DNA of 64,000 bases. Source: Gordionus sp. m RMFG-2023 (Eukaryota > Nematomorpha > Gordioida > Chordodea > Parachordodidae). The notes beneath the pieces are model-generated. The model was not told where the DNA came from. It was given only the letters and a program-made list of their open reading frames with translations, and did not search any database. Both the position numbers and the translations under genes were made by a program. Of this stretch, positions 25,310 to 37,404 are shown one piece after another; position 1 is the first letter of the stretch, and the number at the start of each line of letters is the position of its first letter. The stretch is taken from positions 75,183,561 through 75,247,560 of the forward strand of contig NC_088775.1 of the NCBI RefSeq assembly GCF_954871325.1, written 5' to 3'.

Positions 25310-27921
25310 TGTTGTAAATGTTAGATTTAATTTGCATAAAGAATTCTTTTGGATTTTGTTGTACTTTATATTTAATTTGCATAAAGAATTCTTTTGGATT
25401 TATTATTATAGCGCGTGATAAAAATATTATATTTGAATAGTTATGAATATTAGTTTTAAGAAGATTGAAAAGAGTATAAAAAGGCCAATTTTTACCATAC
25501 AAAAAGATCTTTGATAATTATTAACTTTTTGTATTTTATTTTTTTATTTTATTTTTTATTAATCTTTTTTTTATATATATTTCTTTTATATTTAGGTTTG
25601 ATTCACAATGATAAATCGCCTCATTGTGACAATGATTTTGGAGAGAGGAGGCGACAGTACCATTACAACTTTCAGTCTAATGCCAACCAAACTCCATACA
25701 AAAGAAAGAAATTCAAAACGGAAAAGGGGTAAGAAAAATATGAATTTGACAAGATGATATTTAAAATGTAGGTTGAAAAAGATAAATTATTTTGATAAGA
25801 ATAGGTTTATGTAGGAATATAAAATCTAAAATTAAAGACAAAGTTATTTAAAGGTGATAATTAGGAATTTTATATTTAGAAGTTATTGGTAAACTAAAAA
25901 CCATTGGAATTTGAAACTAATAAAGACTATGATATTTTAGATTTTAGAATTATTATTAATTGATCACTAGAAATAATTATGACAAAGAAAAAGAAACATA
26001 AATTTTTGCTAAGATATAATAATTAAAAAATTCGGTGAATAAGATTAGAATATAACTTTATTGTTAGGAAATAGTTGATTAAATTCTTATTGAAGATTTA
26101 CGTTTAACTTTTATTTTAAGGGCTGCGAGAGATAAAACAGCCTTAAGGATTAATGTGAATGTAGTATATTAGGTTTTAGATTAACCAAAAATCTTCATAA
26201 AGAGAAACGGCTTTCGTCATTAGAAAATTTATGCCGCAATCGAGCTCAATTAGAGATCGGATTTTTATTTTTTTGAATCATAAATAAGATTTGAGATCAA
26301 TTATGCAACATTATTTTAATAATAACAGAAAGAAAAACATGCTTTAGAAATATACATATCAGTTTTCAACAACGGTTGTGCGAAAAATTATAATGATTAG
26401 AGTTCATAAGTTCTTCAAAGACGTGAAGTGAAAACCATAGTGATTAGAGTTAAAGGGTTGTTCATAAACGTTAGTATGAAAACTTTTATGATTAGATGTC
26501 ATTGATTTCTCAACAACGTATGTATGAAAAGAGATTTATATATTTCAGCAGTTTTTTTTTAAGACTTGAGTGTCAAAGAGTACATGAGGAAATAATTTTT
26601 TTAAAAGATAGATTTTGATATATATTTTAGAATAGGATTTTTAGATATAAATTTAGTATAGACATAGCTGAAAAGAAGATAGGATCAATAGCTAAAGGAT
26701 GAGTACAAGTAAATTTTTCAATGAAAATATGGGTCTAGGCTTAATTAAGGGGAGAGGGGTGATAGAATTTGATATATTTTTATAATTTATTATATATATT
26801 TTTGTTACGTATTATAAATGTAAGATTTAGTATAATTTACGCCATTTTTTAAAGGCAGAATTAGTTTAGAGGAGATAAATGTAGACATTAGGATGAAGTT
26901 GGTATATTTATATATTTTATTAGTATAATTGTATTAGGTAGTTTATATTTGAGAACAAATATAAAAAGTGATAAAATATTTCAGAAGTTATTTAAATAGA
27001 TTATTTTAGAAGATTAGATGTGATTGCCCGATATTTCAGCAAGGGAAAACTGTCGTAGAAGACCCGGAAGTCTAAAAGATAGATACGATTACATGAATTA
27101 GAGTCAACAACCAATCAATTACAAGAGAATGATATGAAACTTACAAGAGAATGATAGGAAACAAGCTACGATAAATTGTAAAAAAGATTAAGACAGACTA
27201 GCAAAAAACAAGAGAGGAAAAGAAACTGGATGTCATCGATAATCGTTCATCAATCGTGGATAGTGGAAAACAGGCGTGTATCAAGTTCGTCAGTAGCCTA
27301 CAGAGATAAAAAGCTGATCGTTTCACAGGGTGACAAGCAACAGAAGATAGAATCCAAAAATTTCAAGCGACAATCGGATACAAACGGTCGTTCGAAACTA
27401 AGAATACTAGACAAGAGTCAGCCTTCGTTAGAACTTAGAAGACAGCAAAGATTAAGAAGAATAAGTCGAGATCGAAAGAAGATAGATCATTCGCAGAATG
27501 TTGGGTCTAATTTAAGTAGGGAGGTGTTGTAAATGTTAGATTTGCATAAAGAATTCTTTTGGATTTATTATTATAACGCGTGATAAAAATAATATATTTG
27601 AATAGTTATGAATATTAGTTTTAAGAAGATTGAAAAGAGTATAAAAAGGCCAATTTTTACCATACAAAAAGATCTTTGATAATTATTAACTTTTTGTATT
27701 TTATTTTTTATTTTTATTTTTTATTATTTTTTTTTATTATTTTTACTTTTATAAATTTGTTAATTTGATAATGTTATAATTTTGAATAAAGAGATAAATT
27801 GATAAATTGATTTCATGATTTCGTGATTCCTAATTATTATTAATTTCTTTTTATATATATATATGTTTTCTATTTTTATTTTTAGGTTCTGATTCACAAC
27901 CACAACCACCTCATTGTGACA
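25310..27921 (+). mobile_element. LTR retroelement fossil, short, with two matching LTRs
   Basis: Direct repeats at 25310-25631 and 27535-27921 both begin TGTTGTAAATG and end CTCATTGTGACA (TG...CA). They are nearly identical through their shared core, which suggests a fairly young insertion. A purine-rich tract (AAGTAGGGAGG) directly precedes the right LTR, placing the element on the plus strand. The flanks GACTG and GGCTG give a 5-bp target duplication with one mismatch. The interior (~1.9 kb) shows no recognisable gag or pol domain, so it looks like a non-autonomous LTR element; the open frame at 27230-27532 is basic and unidentified. Confidence 0.8.
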
Positions 27922-28642
27922 GGCTGTTTAATAAACTTTATATTATAATAGTTTTACCTTTCATATTCCTTCTTTAAATTATTTGTTATTATAAGGTTGT
28001 TTAATACAATTTTGTTTTAACATTTATATGAATTAGAAAATTTTTTCATACATTATTTTATTCTCAAATTTTTCGCTATTTATTAAGATACAGTTATAAT
28101 ATAGATCAAATTGTCAAAAATTATATTTTTAAATATCATACCAGGTCATAGTTATTTTTTGCAAAAATATCGATTATATATTTATGCTGGGTCATAGTTA
28201 CCATTCGCAATTTTTTCAATTTGCAATATTTTTCAACTATATTAGAATAATGATAAGAAGTGGTATACTATAGGCTAAGAAGATTGGGCAAAGTAGGTTT
28301 TAGGAGATGGATGTGGGAGGAAGGGAAAAAATAACCTAATAAATTAACAGGGAAAAGAAGAATTGAATAAGTCCATGGGTTTACAAAGAAATCAGTTTAA
28401 TAAAATATAGTGAGGGATAATTTTTTCTTAATTTATCAAATTAAGTGGTTAAGACTAAGAAACATTATTGCCTTAGAAAGAACGTTGGGAGGGAAAGGGT
28501 TTGGGGATAGGGTATGAATAAATCATCTAAAATTTATAAAATAAAAATAAAATCGATGTGTATTTTTTTTAGTTTTAAATTACATTTGTTTTGATTTTTG
28601 AATTGATCATGCACAGAATATCCGCACCATAAATTTCATTTA
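27922..28642. other. AT-rich spacer, no gene recognised
   Basis: It contains a second copy (27957-28000) of the ~45-bp segment that also lies left of the LTR element (25266-25310). A short direct repeat of GGTCATAGTTA lies near 28145 and 28192. Confidence 0.5.
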
Positions 28643-28650
28643 ATAATAAC

Positions 28651-31600
28651 CAGGGTTTCGAACCGAACCGAACCGAACCGCCAAACCGGAATGAACCGTT
28701 ATAATTTTCTGAACCGTAACCGTAACCGAACCGTTATAAAGAAACTATAAAAAGAGCGAACCGAACCGTTATAAATATTTTAAACCGGTTTAAACCGGTT
28801 CAAAACGGTTTTAAAAAATAATTAAATTTAAACATTATTAACCTAAATTTGAAATTTGAATTTTCCTTGGGGAAATTTTTAAACTCTTTATTTCTTTTCA
28901 AATTGAATTTTTTTTACATGTCAATTAATACCACCAGGTTTATTGTTTTTTCTTTTCACTTTAATAAATACTCAATACTCAATTTAATAGAGATTAGGCG
29001 AATTACCAGTTAATTAGATAAGAATCTTAAAATCAAACAAGACTATTCTTTAAATTGAGAGAGAGAGAATTATTTATTTATTTATTTATTTATTTACATT
29101 TACACTTTAGTGGATAATTTCTTGAAATAATAACTACTTACTGATTAATCTTCTAAATCTTATAGTACCAAATAAAATTTAAACAGATGAAATTCAATTG
29201 GATAATTATAAAATGATAAAGTATCCATTAAAGTTTTAATTTAATTACAGTTGTTTTTGGAATTTTAAACAGCTTTTCTATTTCTTTTCTTCTTATTTTA
29301 TATCTTATCTTTTTGCTTCTTTCTTTTCTCTATTAAATCAAATTATTTATTAAAATGGTATTAGTAAGCTCCATTCACTTATTTAGTTTCATCTGTGTAC
29401 AAGGTTTGTTGTTAGTATCTTTGAGGAAAAAATCGGCATAATTATATGAAGGGTAGGCCTGCATATAATTCACGTTTTTGGGGGAGATCTTGTCAGATAA
29501 GATAAATAAAAAATTATACTGATTCTATTAAGAAATTTATTTATTCTATTTTTATAATAAAAGATTCTAATCTATTCATCATCATATAGCATATTAGTAT
29601 CTATTAAATGGTTCGGGAAAAGTCAAATCCTGTGCGATCATATTTTAAATTAGATATTGTAAAAAATCAATCTACTTGTAAACTAGAAAACTGTGGTAAA
29701 GTTTTAACCGGGGACCATGCAGCAAATCTTGAACGACATATAGAAAGATTCCACGATAAGGAATTCAAATTATTAAAAAAAAAGAAGATAATTTGACTAT
29801 TAAAAAAACAATAACAAAAAATGCAAATAATCATAATACAATTCAAAATGCTTTTACCAAAACTAATACAATACAAATTAATATTAATAAAGACACTTTA
29901 ATCCGCTCCTGCACTGAGTTAATCACAGTTCATGGGAGACCAATAAAATCAATTGATGACAAAGCATTTAGAAATATTATAGATCCGATAATTGTAGGAT
30001 TGGGTGGTAATTTAACCATCAATTCTGAAAATATACGCAATAATATTAAAAAAATGGCATTTGATTTTTCGCAAAATTTAAAAAAAGAAATATACCAAAA
30101 ACTTATATCGTTAAAATTAGATATTGCAACTCGATATGATAGGTCCATACTGGGGATCAATATTCAATTTATAGATAATGGAGAAATAAAATTAAGAACG
30201 TTATGCATGAAAGAGATAAAAGAAAGACATACATCAGAATATCTAAAAAAAATTATTCTAGATGTTCTAAACGAACATGAAATAAGAATTGATCAAATTT
30301 ATACGATAACCACAGACAATGCAGCTAACATGATTAAATTAATCAAGCTGTTAATACATCATGATGAAGAAGATGATGAAGATGATATCCTTAATGATTA
30401 TTTAGATAATGATAATTTAAATAACAATGATGATATAATTGTTAATGAAAATGAAGAACCTTTTTTTAATATTGAAAGTATTAATCTTGTACCTCATACG
30501 AGATCCATGTTAATGGGCATTAGATGTGCCTCCCACACATTTCAATTAGCAATTAATGATTGCATAAAAAATTCAAATGAAATTGTTATTATTAATAAAG
30601 CAAGAAACATTTGCAAAAAAATAAGAAATCAGACTACAATGTCTATTTTGTCCAAATTAAATTTAAAAAAGCCACTAATAGATTGTTGCACAAGATGGAA
30701 TTCAATCTATTTAATGTTGGAAAGATTATTAGAGTTAAAAAACTTTTGCCAAGAAATATCGGCCCAAAGTAATGATCGTGAAAAATGTTTGTCAGAGAAT
30801 GAATGGAAAATAATTAGTGATATATTAAAAGCTTTATATCCATCTTATATTTTGACAAAATATATACAAAGTGAACAAATGACCATGGGCGATTTTTATG
30901 CAGCATGGATCAAATGTATCATGCAAACTAGTAAAATAGACACTTCATTTGCCAAACTTTTAGTTTGTACAATCAAACCACGAGAGATTAATTTGAAAAA
31001 TGAAGTTTTTTGCTCAGCTATATATCTCGACCCAAGATATAATGTATTTTGATCATTTGAAGAAAAAGATATCGCCAAAAAACATCTTTATAAAACTTGG
31101 AACTTAATCCAAAATTTAAATAATCAGAATATTGAAAATCTAGATACTATTCCTACGTGTTCACATTCGAAAGATAACTTAGATGATGATTTTGAAGATT
31201 TATTAATGTCGCATGAAAGCCTTAATAAGAATAGTTCTCAGGGCATAGAAAATTATAATAAATGTGTAGAAATAGAGTATATAATTCGGTCATTTGATAA
31301 TATAGAGAGATTAGAAAAAGATGCAAATCTTTTGAATTATTGGGAAAATGTAAAGAATAGTATGCCAGAACTTTATAAGTTAGCTATGGTTGTGCTAGCA
31401 GTTCCAGCTACGCAGGTATCCGTAGAAAGAGCATTTTCTAGCCTTAAGTTTATACTCTCTGCGCAAAGAACTAAATTAAATCCTGAAATATTAGAAAATA
31501 TTTTAGTTATCCGTTCCAATTCTCTTTTTAAAAATAAATAATATAAATTTATTATATTTATGTGTTATTTTATTCCTCATTGTATTTGCGCATGTTTGTG

Positions 31601-31940
31601 TTTATCTTATTTATGAAATAAAAAGAATTGATTTGTCTAATTTATATTTACTAAGTTTAATAAAAATATCTATTAGATTATCATTCATGGTTAAATTAAA
31701 TAAGAAATTATAAAAAGATTTTTCTCTAAAATTAATATATACATGGTTAATGATTAATTTTTTTTTAAATTAAATTTATAAAAACCGGAACAAACCGAAA
31801 AGAACCGTTATAAATTATAAACCGAACCGAACCGATATGATTATTTTTTTAAAAAACCGAAATGGAACAAAACCTTTATAAAATTTTAAACTAAAAACCG
31901 GAACGAACCGAACCGTTATACTAAACGGTTCGAAACCCTG
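28651..31940 (+). mobile_element. hAT transposon, near-complete, perfect 8-bp target duplication
   Basis: The termini CAGGGTTTCGAACCG and CGGTTCGAAACCCTG are perfect inverted repeats. The flanks ATAATAAC (28643-28650 and 31941-31948) are identical 8-bp target duplications. Both subterminal regions (28651-28810 and 31780-31935) are packed with AACCG/CGGTT motifs, the kind of repeated sites hAT transposases are known to bind. One transposase gene lies in between on the plus strand. An (ATTT)n microsatellite sits at 29069-29095. This is the best-preserved transposon in the window. Confidence 0.93.
29608..31541 (+). pseudogene. hAT transposase, ~640 codons, one frameshift and one stop
   Basis: Residues 1-60 hold a BED-type zinc finger (CKLENCGKVL...NLERHIERFH). 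The core has TTDNAANM (catalytic Asp region), CASHTFQLAIND and RWNSIYLMLERLLELK. The C-terminus has PATQVSVERAFSSLKFIL, the hAT dimerisation domain. An acidic loop (DEEDDEDD) falls near 30365. The start at 29608 gives the zinc finger directly. The frame changes once, at a run of nine A's (29775-29783), and there is one in-frame TGA at 31050-31052; otherwise it is open to 31541. This small damage, with intact ends, implies recent activity. Confidence 0.9.
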
Positions 31941-31948
31941 ATAATAAC

Positions 31949-33002
31949 TAATACTTTTGAAATATATTAAATTTTAAAAATGAGTTCCTATCCTCATGAT
32001 CAAAAAATTGGGTTATTTCTCTCTATTTTGCATAACTTTACAGAAAACATAAAATTAGTAATCTGCATCGGGCCTAATTTTTCAAGCCCTGCCCGAAATA
32101 TTTTTTAAAAAAGTTTTGCTGGTCCGGCCCGAACCCGAAATTTATTTTTAAAAAATTTACCGGCCCAGCCAGGCCCGAATTTAATAAATAATTTTTATAA
32201 TTACTTAAAATAAAAGACATATGTTATATAGCGTTTAGTTAAATTAAATCAAAAATTTCATTTTACATAAAAAATTCAATATAAAATTGATAAATTTAGA
32301 TATATTTAAAAAATTTCTAAGGTTCGACCCGATCCGGCCCAATTTTTTTAAAAATATTAGACCCGGCCCGACCCCAACCCAATTATTTTAAATAATATTA
32401 GGCCCGAGACTCAGACCGGGTACGGGCTGGGCCTAACTTTACAGATCTCTACATCAAATATTTTTTCCCCAATTTTTTTTTATTATCTAACATGAATTTT
32501 TATAAGAGCGAGAAGGCCACATTTAAATATAAGCTCGTTTTCTATATTTAAATAAAAATTTATTTGTATATTATTTTTTATTTTGACATACAGATTTGAA
32601 GGTTATAAGATGATTTTGTGATTTAATTTTTATATATTGTATTTTTATTTTCGATTTAAATGGTAACTTTAATTTTGAGACCTAATCTTGCTTAAAATCT
32701 TTGGATTCTTATGATAAATAAAATATATTTCGATTAACTAAAATTTTCTATCAAATTAATTTATTCATTCATAGTTTTAGCGTCAGAGTTCTATAGGAAG
32801 AGCCTTAAGAGACGTTATCATGTTTAATATTTTTATATTTAATCAGATAGAATTTTTTCGATTAAACTATTCTGCCTACAGAGAAGGGTTTATCTCTATT
32901 GGCAATTTCTCATAATTACAACACTTATTTTGGAAATATTATAACACTTTTATTTTGGATAAATATTATAACACTTTTATTATAAATAAATATTACAACA
33001 CT
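31949..33002. other. AT-rich intergenic DNA around the MITE, no gene recognised
   Basis: Besides the MITE at 32056-32451 there is a small tandem run of TATTATAACACTTTTATT-like units at ~32920-33008. Confidence 0.5.
32056..32451. mobile_element. hAT-type MITE rich in GGCCCG motifs
   Basis: The imperfect inverted ends start TAGTAATCTGCATCGGGCC and (reversed) TAGAGATCTGTAAAGTTAGG. The flanks CATAAAAT (32048-32055) and CATCAAAT (32452-32459) match 7/8. Both arms contain several GGCCCGA/TCGGGCC motifs that make it stand out against the AT-rich background. No coding sequence seen. Confidence 0.72.
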
Positions 33003-33008
33003 TTTATT
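33003..33008 (-). terminator. Poly(A) signal of the small heptad gene
   Basis: AATAAA on the minus strand lies ~130 nt after the TAA stop. Confidence 0.45.
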
Positions 33009-33139
33009 AATATATGCTTATATTATAATTATAATATATTTTTGATTATAAGTAAATTGCATAATTCAAACTAGATTAAATTTCGTAAAAATTATAATTA
33101 ACACTATTAAAGCTATTTCAAAAATTAATTTTAAATTGA

Positions 33140-33307
33140 TTATTGATTGGCACCTCCAGCACCACCGTGTTGTTGATTATGTCCCATCTTGTCGGAACAT
33201 TCTTTACTACATTGTTTGGCAGCATCCTGCATTCCTTGCTTCATGTCGTGGCCGGCTTGTCCCATTTTTTCACCTGCATTCTTCATTCCTTGATTCATTT
33301 TGTCCAT
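33140..33307 (-). CDS. Small Gly/Met/Gln-rich heptad-repeat protein (55 aa), unrecognised
   Basis: The minus strand reads ATG (33307) to TAA (33140) as 55 hydrophilic residues. Composition is 10 Gly, 7 Met, 7 Gln and about a quarter charged. Residues 8-28 form three seven-residue units (MKNAGEK, MGQAGHD, MKQGMQD) and the pattern continues weakly (AAKQCSK). The tail is HNQQHGGAGGANQ. Two Cys (33, 37) are spaced C-x3-C. There is no signal peptide or membrane segment, so it is probably cytosolic. The gene is compact: TATA box at 33461-33467, a non-coding first exon ending at 33413, a canonical intron (GTAAGT...CTAG, 33315-33412), seven nt of 5' UTR before ATG, and AATAAA at 33003-33008. I do not recognise the family. 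Composition and repeat recall hydrophilins/LEA-like stress proteins, but that is inference. It is not part of any transposon I could find. Confidence 0.72.
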   Translation of the reverse strand: MDKMNQGMKNAGEKMGQAGHDMKQGMQDAAKQCSKECSDKMGHNQQHGGAGGANQ

Positions 33308-33412
33308 TTTTCTTCTAGATGTTTGGTGTTAAGGATTAACTATTGATTATTTTTTAAATTTAATAAATTTTGATTAATATGTAATAATTATAGCACACTT
33401 ACCGTAGTAATA

Positions 33413-33435
33413 TTTTTTCAAAAAATGAATTGTGA
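33413..33435 (-). other. 5' UTR exon of the small heptad gene
   Basis: The exon ends ATTACTACG followed by the consensus donor GTAAGTGTG at 33412. The 5' limit is only inferred, from the usual ~30-nt distance downstream of the TATA box. Confidence 0.5.
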
Positions 33436-33460
33436 TTTTTTTTAGAAAAATTGTTTCCAT

Positions 33461-33467
33461 TATATAC
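33461..33467 (-). promoter_or_regulatory. TATA box of the small heptad gene
   Basis: TATATAA on the minus strand lies ~50 nt upstream of the 5' splice site and ~155 nt upstream of the ATG. AT-rich DNA yields chance TATA motifs, so the call rests on its position. Confidence 0.45.
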
Positions 33468-33469
33468 TA

Positions 33470-35483
33470 AATCGGCAAGCACACCTGAAAAATGACTTGT
33501 AATGATGAATTATAAAAAATTAAATAATAAATATTATTATTAATTTATTTTTGGAAATATATTTATACAAAAAGGTGGAAATTGCAATTATTTTAAATAT
33601 AGAAATTGAATATTATAATAACCTTGAATTTATATTAAATTAGTGAGGCGAGATGTCATATCATAATTACTTAGCAAAAATTTAGTTTATAATAACGATG
33701 ACATTCTTTTACTTAAATTATATTACGAAATTAACCCCCTCCCCTTCGAGTCTATTTTTATAGCGATTATTTGGCCTCAATTTTTTTTTGTGTGTCATGT
33801 ATTTATAAATTCTTTATATATTATCTAAGTTTTATCCCGTTAAAATAAAGGAATCTAATTTTCTGAAAATAATTATTCATTAAATAAGCGATGCAATAAT
33901 TCAATTCGTTAGGATTTATGCCTTTAAAAATTAATAAATGTGTGCCACAAGTTATTTTAACTTTTTAAAATTCGTTGAAAACCAGGATTTATGAAGCCTT
34001 ATTTTTGAGTTCGATAAATTTCTACGATCGGTACATCTTGATATGATAAATTTTGCAGATTTTAAAGCTAAAAGCATGCTCTTCGCAACATCGTTAGATC
34101 ATAATTCTAAAATTTTACCATTTTATATCGTGTTAACAAAAAATATATATACTCAATTTATCGTGGCATATATATTTATTGAACAATTATTTATTTCCAC
34201 CAATTATTAACCCAAAGAGCCGCGCCACCAACTCTGCTATGAATCCCGAGAGAGAGAGCAGTATATTTTTTAAAAGGCAGGACGGTGAAATGACAAAAAT
34301 TATTTACAAACGGGAAAATATTAGAAGCGGGTTGGTTTTATAAATATTAAATTTATTTTCCAAATAACGCCAAAATTAAAAGTTTTTTAGGAATAATTAA
34401 TTATTATATAATTGATCATTAAAAAATTCGCTCGTTACAACTGGATATTCAAAAAAAAAAATTGGGACTATAAATAAACTTATATTATTTTTTGGCTCAG
34501 TTTTTTTAAATTTCGATTTTTTTATATTCAATAAGAAAAATTGGAGCGAAATTCAATTAAAGGTAATAATATTGCTCTTGGGGCTCCCACTCGACCTAAA
34601 TACAAAAACCCATTTATAAACAATTAATTTTAGAATTAAAAAAAAAGTGGGCCAAGGTTGATTGATCTTAGCCACCTGAACTTTTTAAAAACGTTATTAC
34701 TTAAAAATCTCAGGTATTTGTATTTAATATAGATTTTTCATAAGTAGAGCATAGGTATGCAAAATTAATTTTATTTTTACTCAGTAGTTCATGAGTTATG
34801 AATGTTTTTAAGACGGTGGATTTAAAAATTTTTTATGTTCGTTTAAAATTGTTTTTCGCTCTATTATACGACTGTGCTAAATTATTTTTATAAGTCTAAT
34901 AATTTATTATCTATTTCATATTGGGGCATGAAATTCATAAAGATTCAATAAACTATTTCAGACAATTTTGCCGTGAATTGTCGAAGTACTGTTATTTTAT
35001 ATTAATTTAATAAAAGTCTACAATTTGAAATTCAAGGTGTATACACTCCATATGCTGGAATAAATTTACGATTATGTTCAATTGTTCAAATTTAAATACC
35101 ACCCTTAATAAATGATTTTAAATCGAGAGATTCCGGATCCCCATGAATTCCAATCCCAATACTATATATACATATGATGCAATAACCTCGAAATTTCCTT
35201 TATTATATGTTTATAAAAATGAGCAATTATATGTTTCAAAATTCTGATTATGATGGTAAAATTGTTTTCTTTGATAATATTTCATCAATTATAGTTTAAA
35301 TAGTCATGTCTTCATTAAATATATTTATATTTCTATATTATAAGCTGATAAGCGAAAATAATGTACACTAGAGTAGAGGTAGACAAGCGTTGGGGAGGGG
35401 TCAATTCAATTTTTCCCTTGTTAATCACTTTTATTTATACTGTCTACCAAACGGATTGAGTTTAACTAAAATGCATGCTAGTT
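33470..35483. other. AT-rich intergenic DNA, no gene recognised
   Basis: The only island is at ~34204-34260, where the minus strand reads TAGCAGAGTTGGTGGCGCGG, like a tRNA D-arm/A-box, but no complete tRNA can be folded by eye. Confidence 0.5.
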
Positions 35484-35491
35484 ATAGATAT

Positions 35492-36604
35492 TAGAGGTTG
35501 GCACGGGGCTAATTTTTTATTCATGGTCCGATGGCGGCAATAATTTACGCTCTTTCACGCTCACTACTAAAAAAATGTGACCCGACCCGTTTACTCACGA
35601 AGGATAATATTTTGATCAAGCCAGTCACGCCCAAAAATTTAAGATTTTTTTAAATATTTTTAAAACTTTATTGCTATACTTTTACGATTTTTTGAATTTA
35701 CTCTATCATAGTTTTTATTTCTCTAATTCCATATTAATAACACAAAATATGTTTTTTATTTCAATTGTGTTCTCCTTTCTAATAAGCGATTGGCTATAGA
35801 AAATAATTTTTCAGTAGAAGCTGAATTTGCTGGAACTGATAAAATTTTACTAGCAAATTTTTTCAAAAAAAAGAAATAAATTTTCCTGCTCCCAAATGAC
35901 ATTTGTTTTATGAGTGATAAATCTTTTAAGTTAATCCTCACAACTTTCATCGGTAGATGTTGATGCTTCATCAGAATCATCCAGAAATTCTTCAAATGTT
36001 TCATTTAGAATATACGGCGTTTTAGGTGTGCAGGATGAATTAGTTATAAATGATAGTTGGTATCGACTTAAGCATATCTTGATTATTATTGTATCACTTT
36101 CAGAAGGTTGACAAAATTTTACTAATTTTTGTTTCCATATATAAACTTCATTTATTGGGGGACGAGAATCTGCGATCAGATTATCCGATCCTTTCGATAT
36201 TGATAAAAAATTTAGTAAAGATAAATGAAAATAAAACATTTTTAAATTAAATTTATTTATTATCAAATTTCTATTGCTGAACGAGAATTGAGAAACTTAT
36301 TATTTTTCATTCAATTGAAATGACGGAAAAAAAATATTGTTTATCTAATGCGGAAGTTTTTTTGTGTTCAAAAATTATTCTCTAGAACATAATTAAATTA
36401 AAAAATATATATTATAAATATAAAATTGCAAATTTATAAACAATGTTAAATATTAATATTTTGTGCTTCACGGGAAATTTATGTTCACGCCAATCACGCC
36501 CGGCATTTGGGAAGGCCCGTCACGCCTAATAATTTAAAATATATTCACACTCACGCCGTGACCCATCTTGTCACGCATAGTTTTATGGCCCGCACCCACC
36601 TTTA
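35492..36604 (-). mobile_element. Internally deleted hAT transposon with perfect target duplication
   Basis: The ends TAGAGGTTGGCACGGGGC and (reversed) TAAAGGTGGGTGCGGGCC are imperfect inverted repeats. The flanks ATAGATAT (35484-35491 and 36605-36612) are identical. Subterminal regions carry several TCACGC/GCGTGA motifs. The minus strand encodes only the C-terminal part of a hAT transposase, in two frames (about 36266-35931 and 36004-35756). The second contains SVPANSASTEKLFSIANRLL, the dimerisation motif. At 1.1 kb it is a shortened, non-autonomous copy. Confidence 0.88.
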
Positions 36605-37050
36605 ATAGATATTCCCTAAATTTTGGAATATTAGTACTTTCAATAGTTTAGCAAATTTCATATTTTGGATTGCGTCTTATGAGATACAGATTCATATTAA
36701 ATTTTTGAAAGTATATTTCGATTCAAAATATAATACGTTTTAAACTATTTTATTGCTATTTCTATTAAATAAATAGAAAAACACAAATTGTATTTATAAG
36801 GATCGTTGAACCATAAAATTCAAAAATAATTTGAATCGCTGTAAAAGAAACCTTAATATAATGTAATTGATATTTGAATCGCAATTTAAAATCCGATAAT
36901 TGAGACTCAGTCTAACCCTGAATTCACAATTAGCGCGTATTCTCGGCGAAGTATACAAAATTCCCCGGGAAGAATACAAAAATACGCCATATTTTGCCGC
37001 GAGGGTAAGGCTTACAATTAGTTTTTATCTCGCTTATAATAGGTTTTTAT

Positions 37051-37404
37051 ATGTTGACTGAAAAACTGATTGATGAATTTGTAAGTATACTTATTTGGAT
37101 TTAAATATTGGCAAACCCAGATACTTAGTGCCTCTAATATTTGACTAATTTTTAATGCCGCTACTTAATATAAATAATCAAAGCTACAACCACATCGAGT
37201 CTCATATTTTAAAAGATAATAAAAAGGTTTTTTTTAAATGATAAAAGTAAAACTAATTTTAGATTTTTCGTTTATGTAATTTTTTTATTATAATTGCTTT
37301 TGTGTTTCTAGAATCTTCGTTTTATCTTGAATCTTGGTATCAATTATCGTATTTTGCTAATAATTTTTTTATTTATACTGTTTACCAAACGGATTGAAGA
37401 TTAA
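37051..37404 (+). other. Weak candidate: two-exon small membrane protein
   Basis: ATG at 37051 opens ten codons (MLTEKLIDEF) that end at a consensus donor GTAAGTATAC (37081). An acceptor TTTGTGTTTCTAG ends at 37311, and 30 more codons follow in frame to TAA at 37402, including a hydrophobic run YRILLIIFLFILF. It lies in the diverged repeat block, and the equivalent segment near 39230 does not keep the frame, so chance is quite possible. Confidence 0.18.

Noticed and set aside
33136-33346. Two plus-strand frames of 60 and 67 codons
   Set aside because: They are antisense shadows of the 55-residue minus-strand gene, which has the better composition, splice sites and signals.
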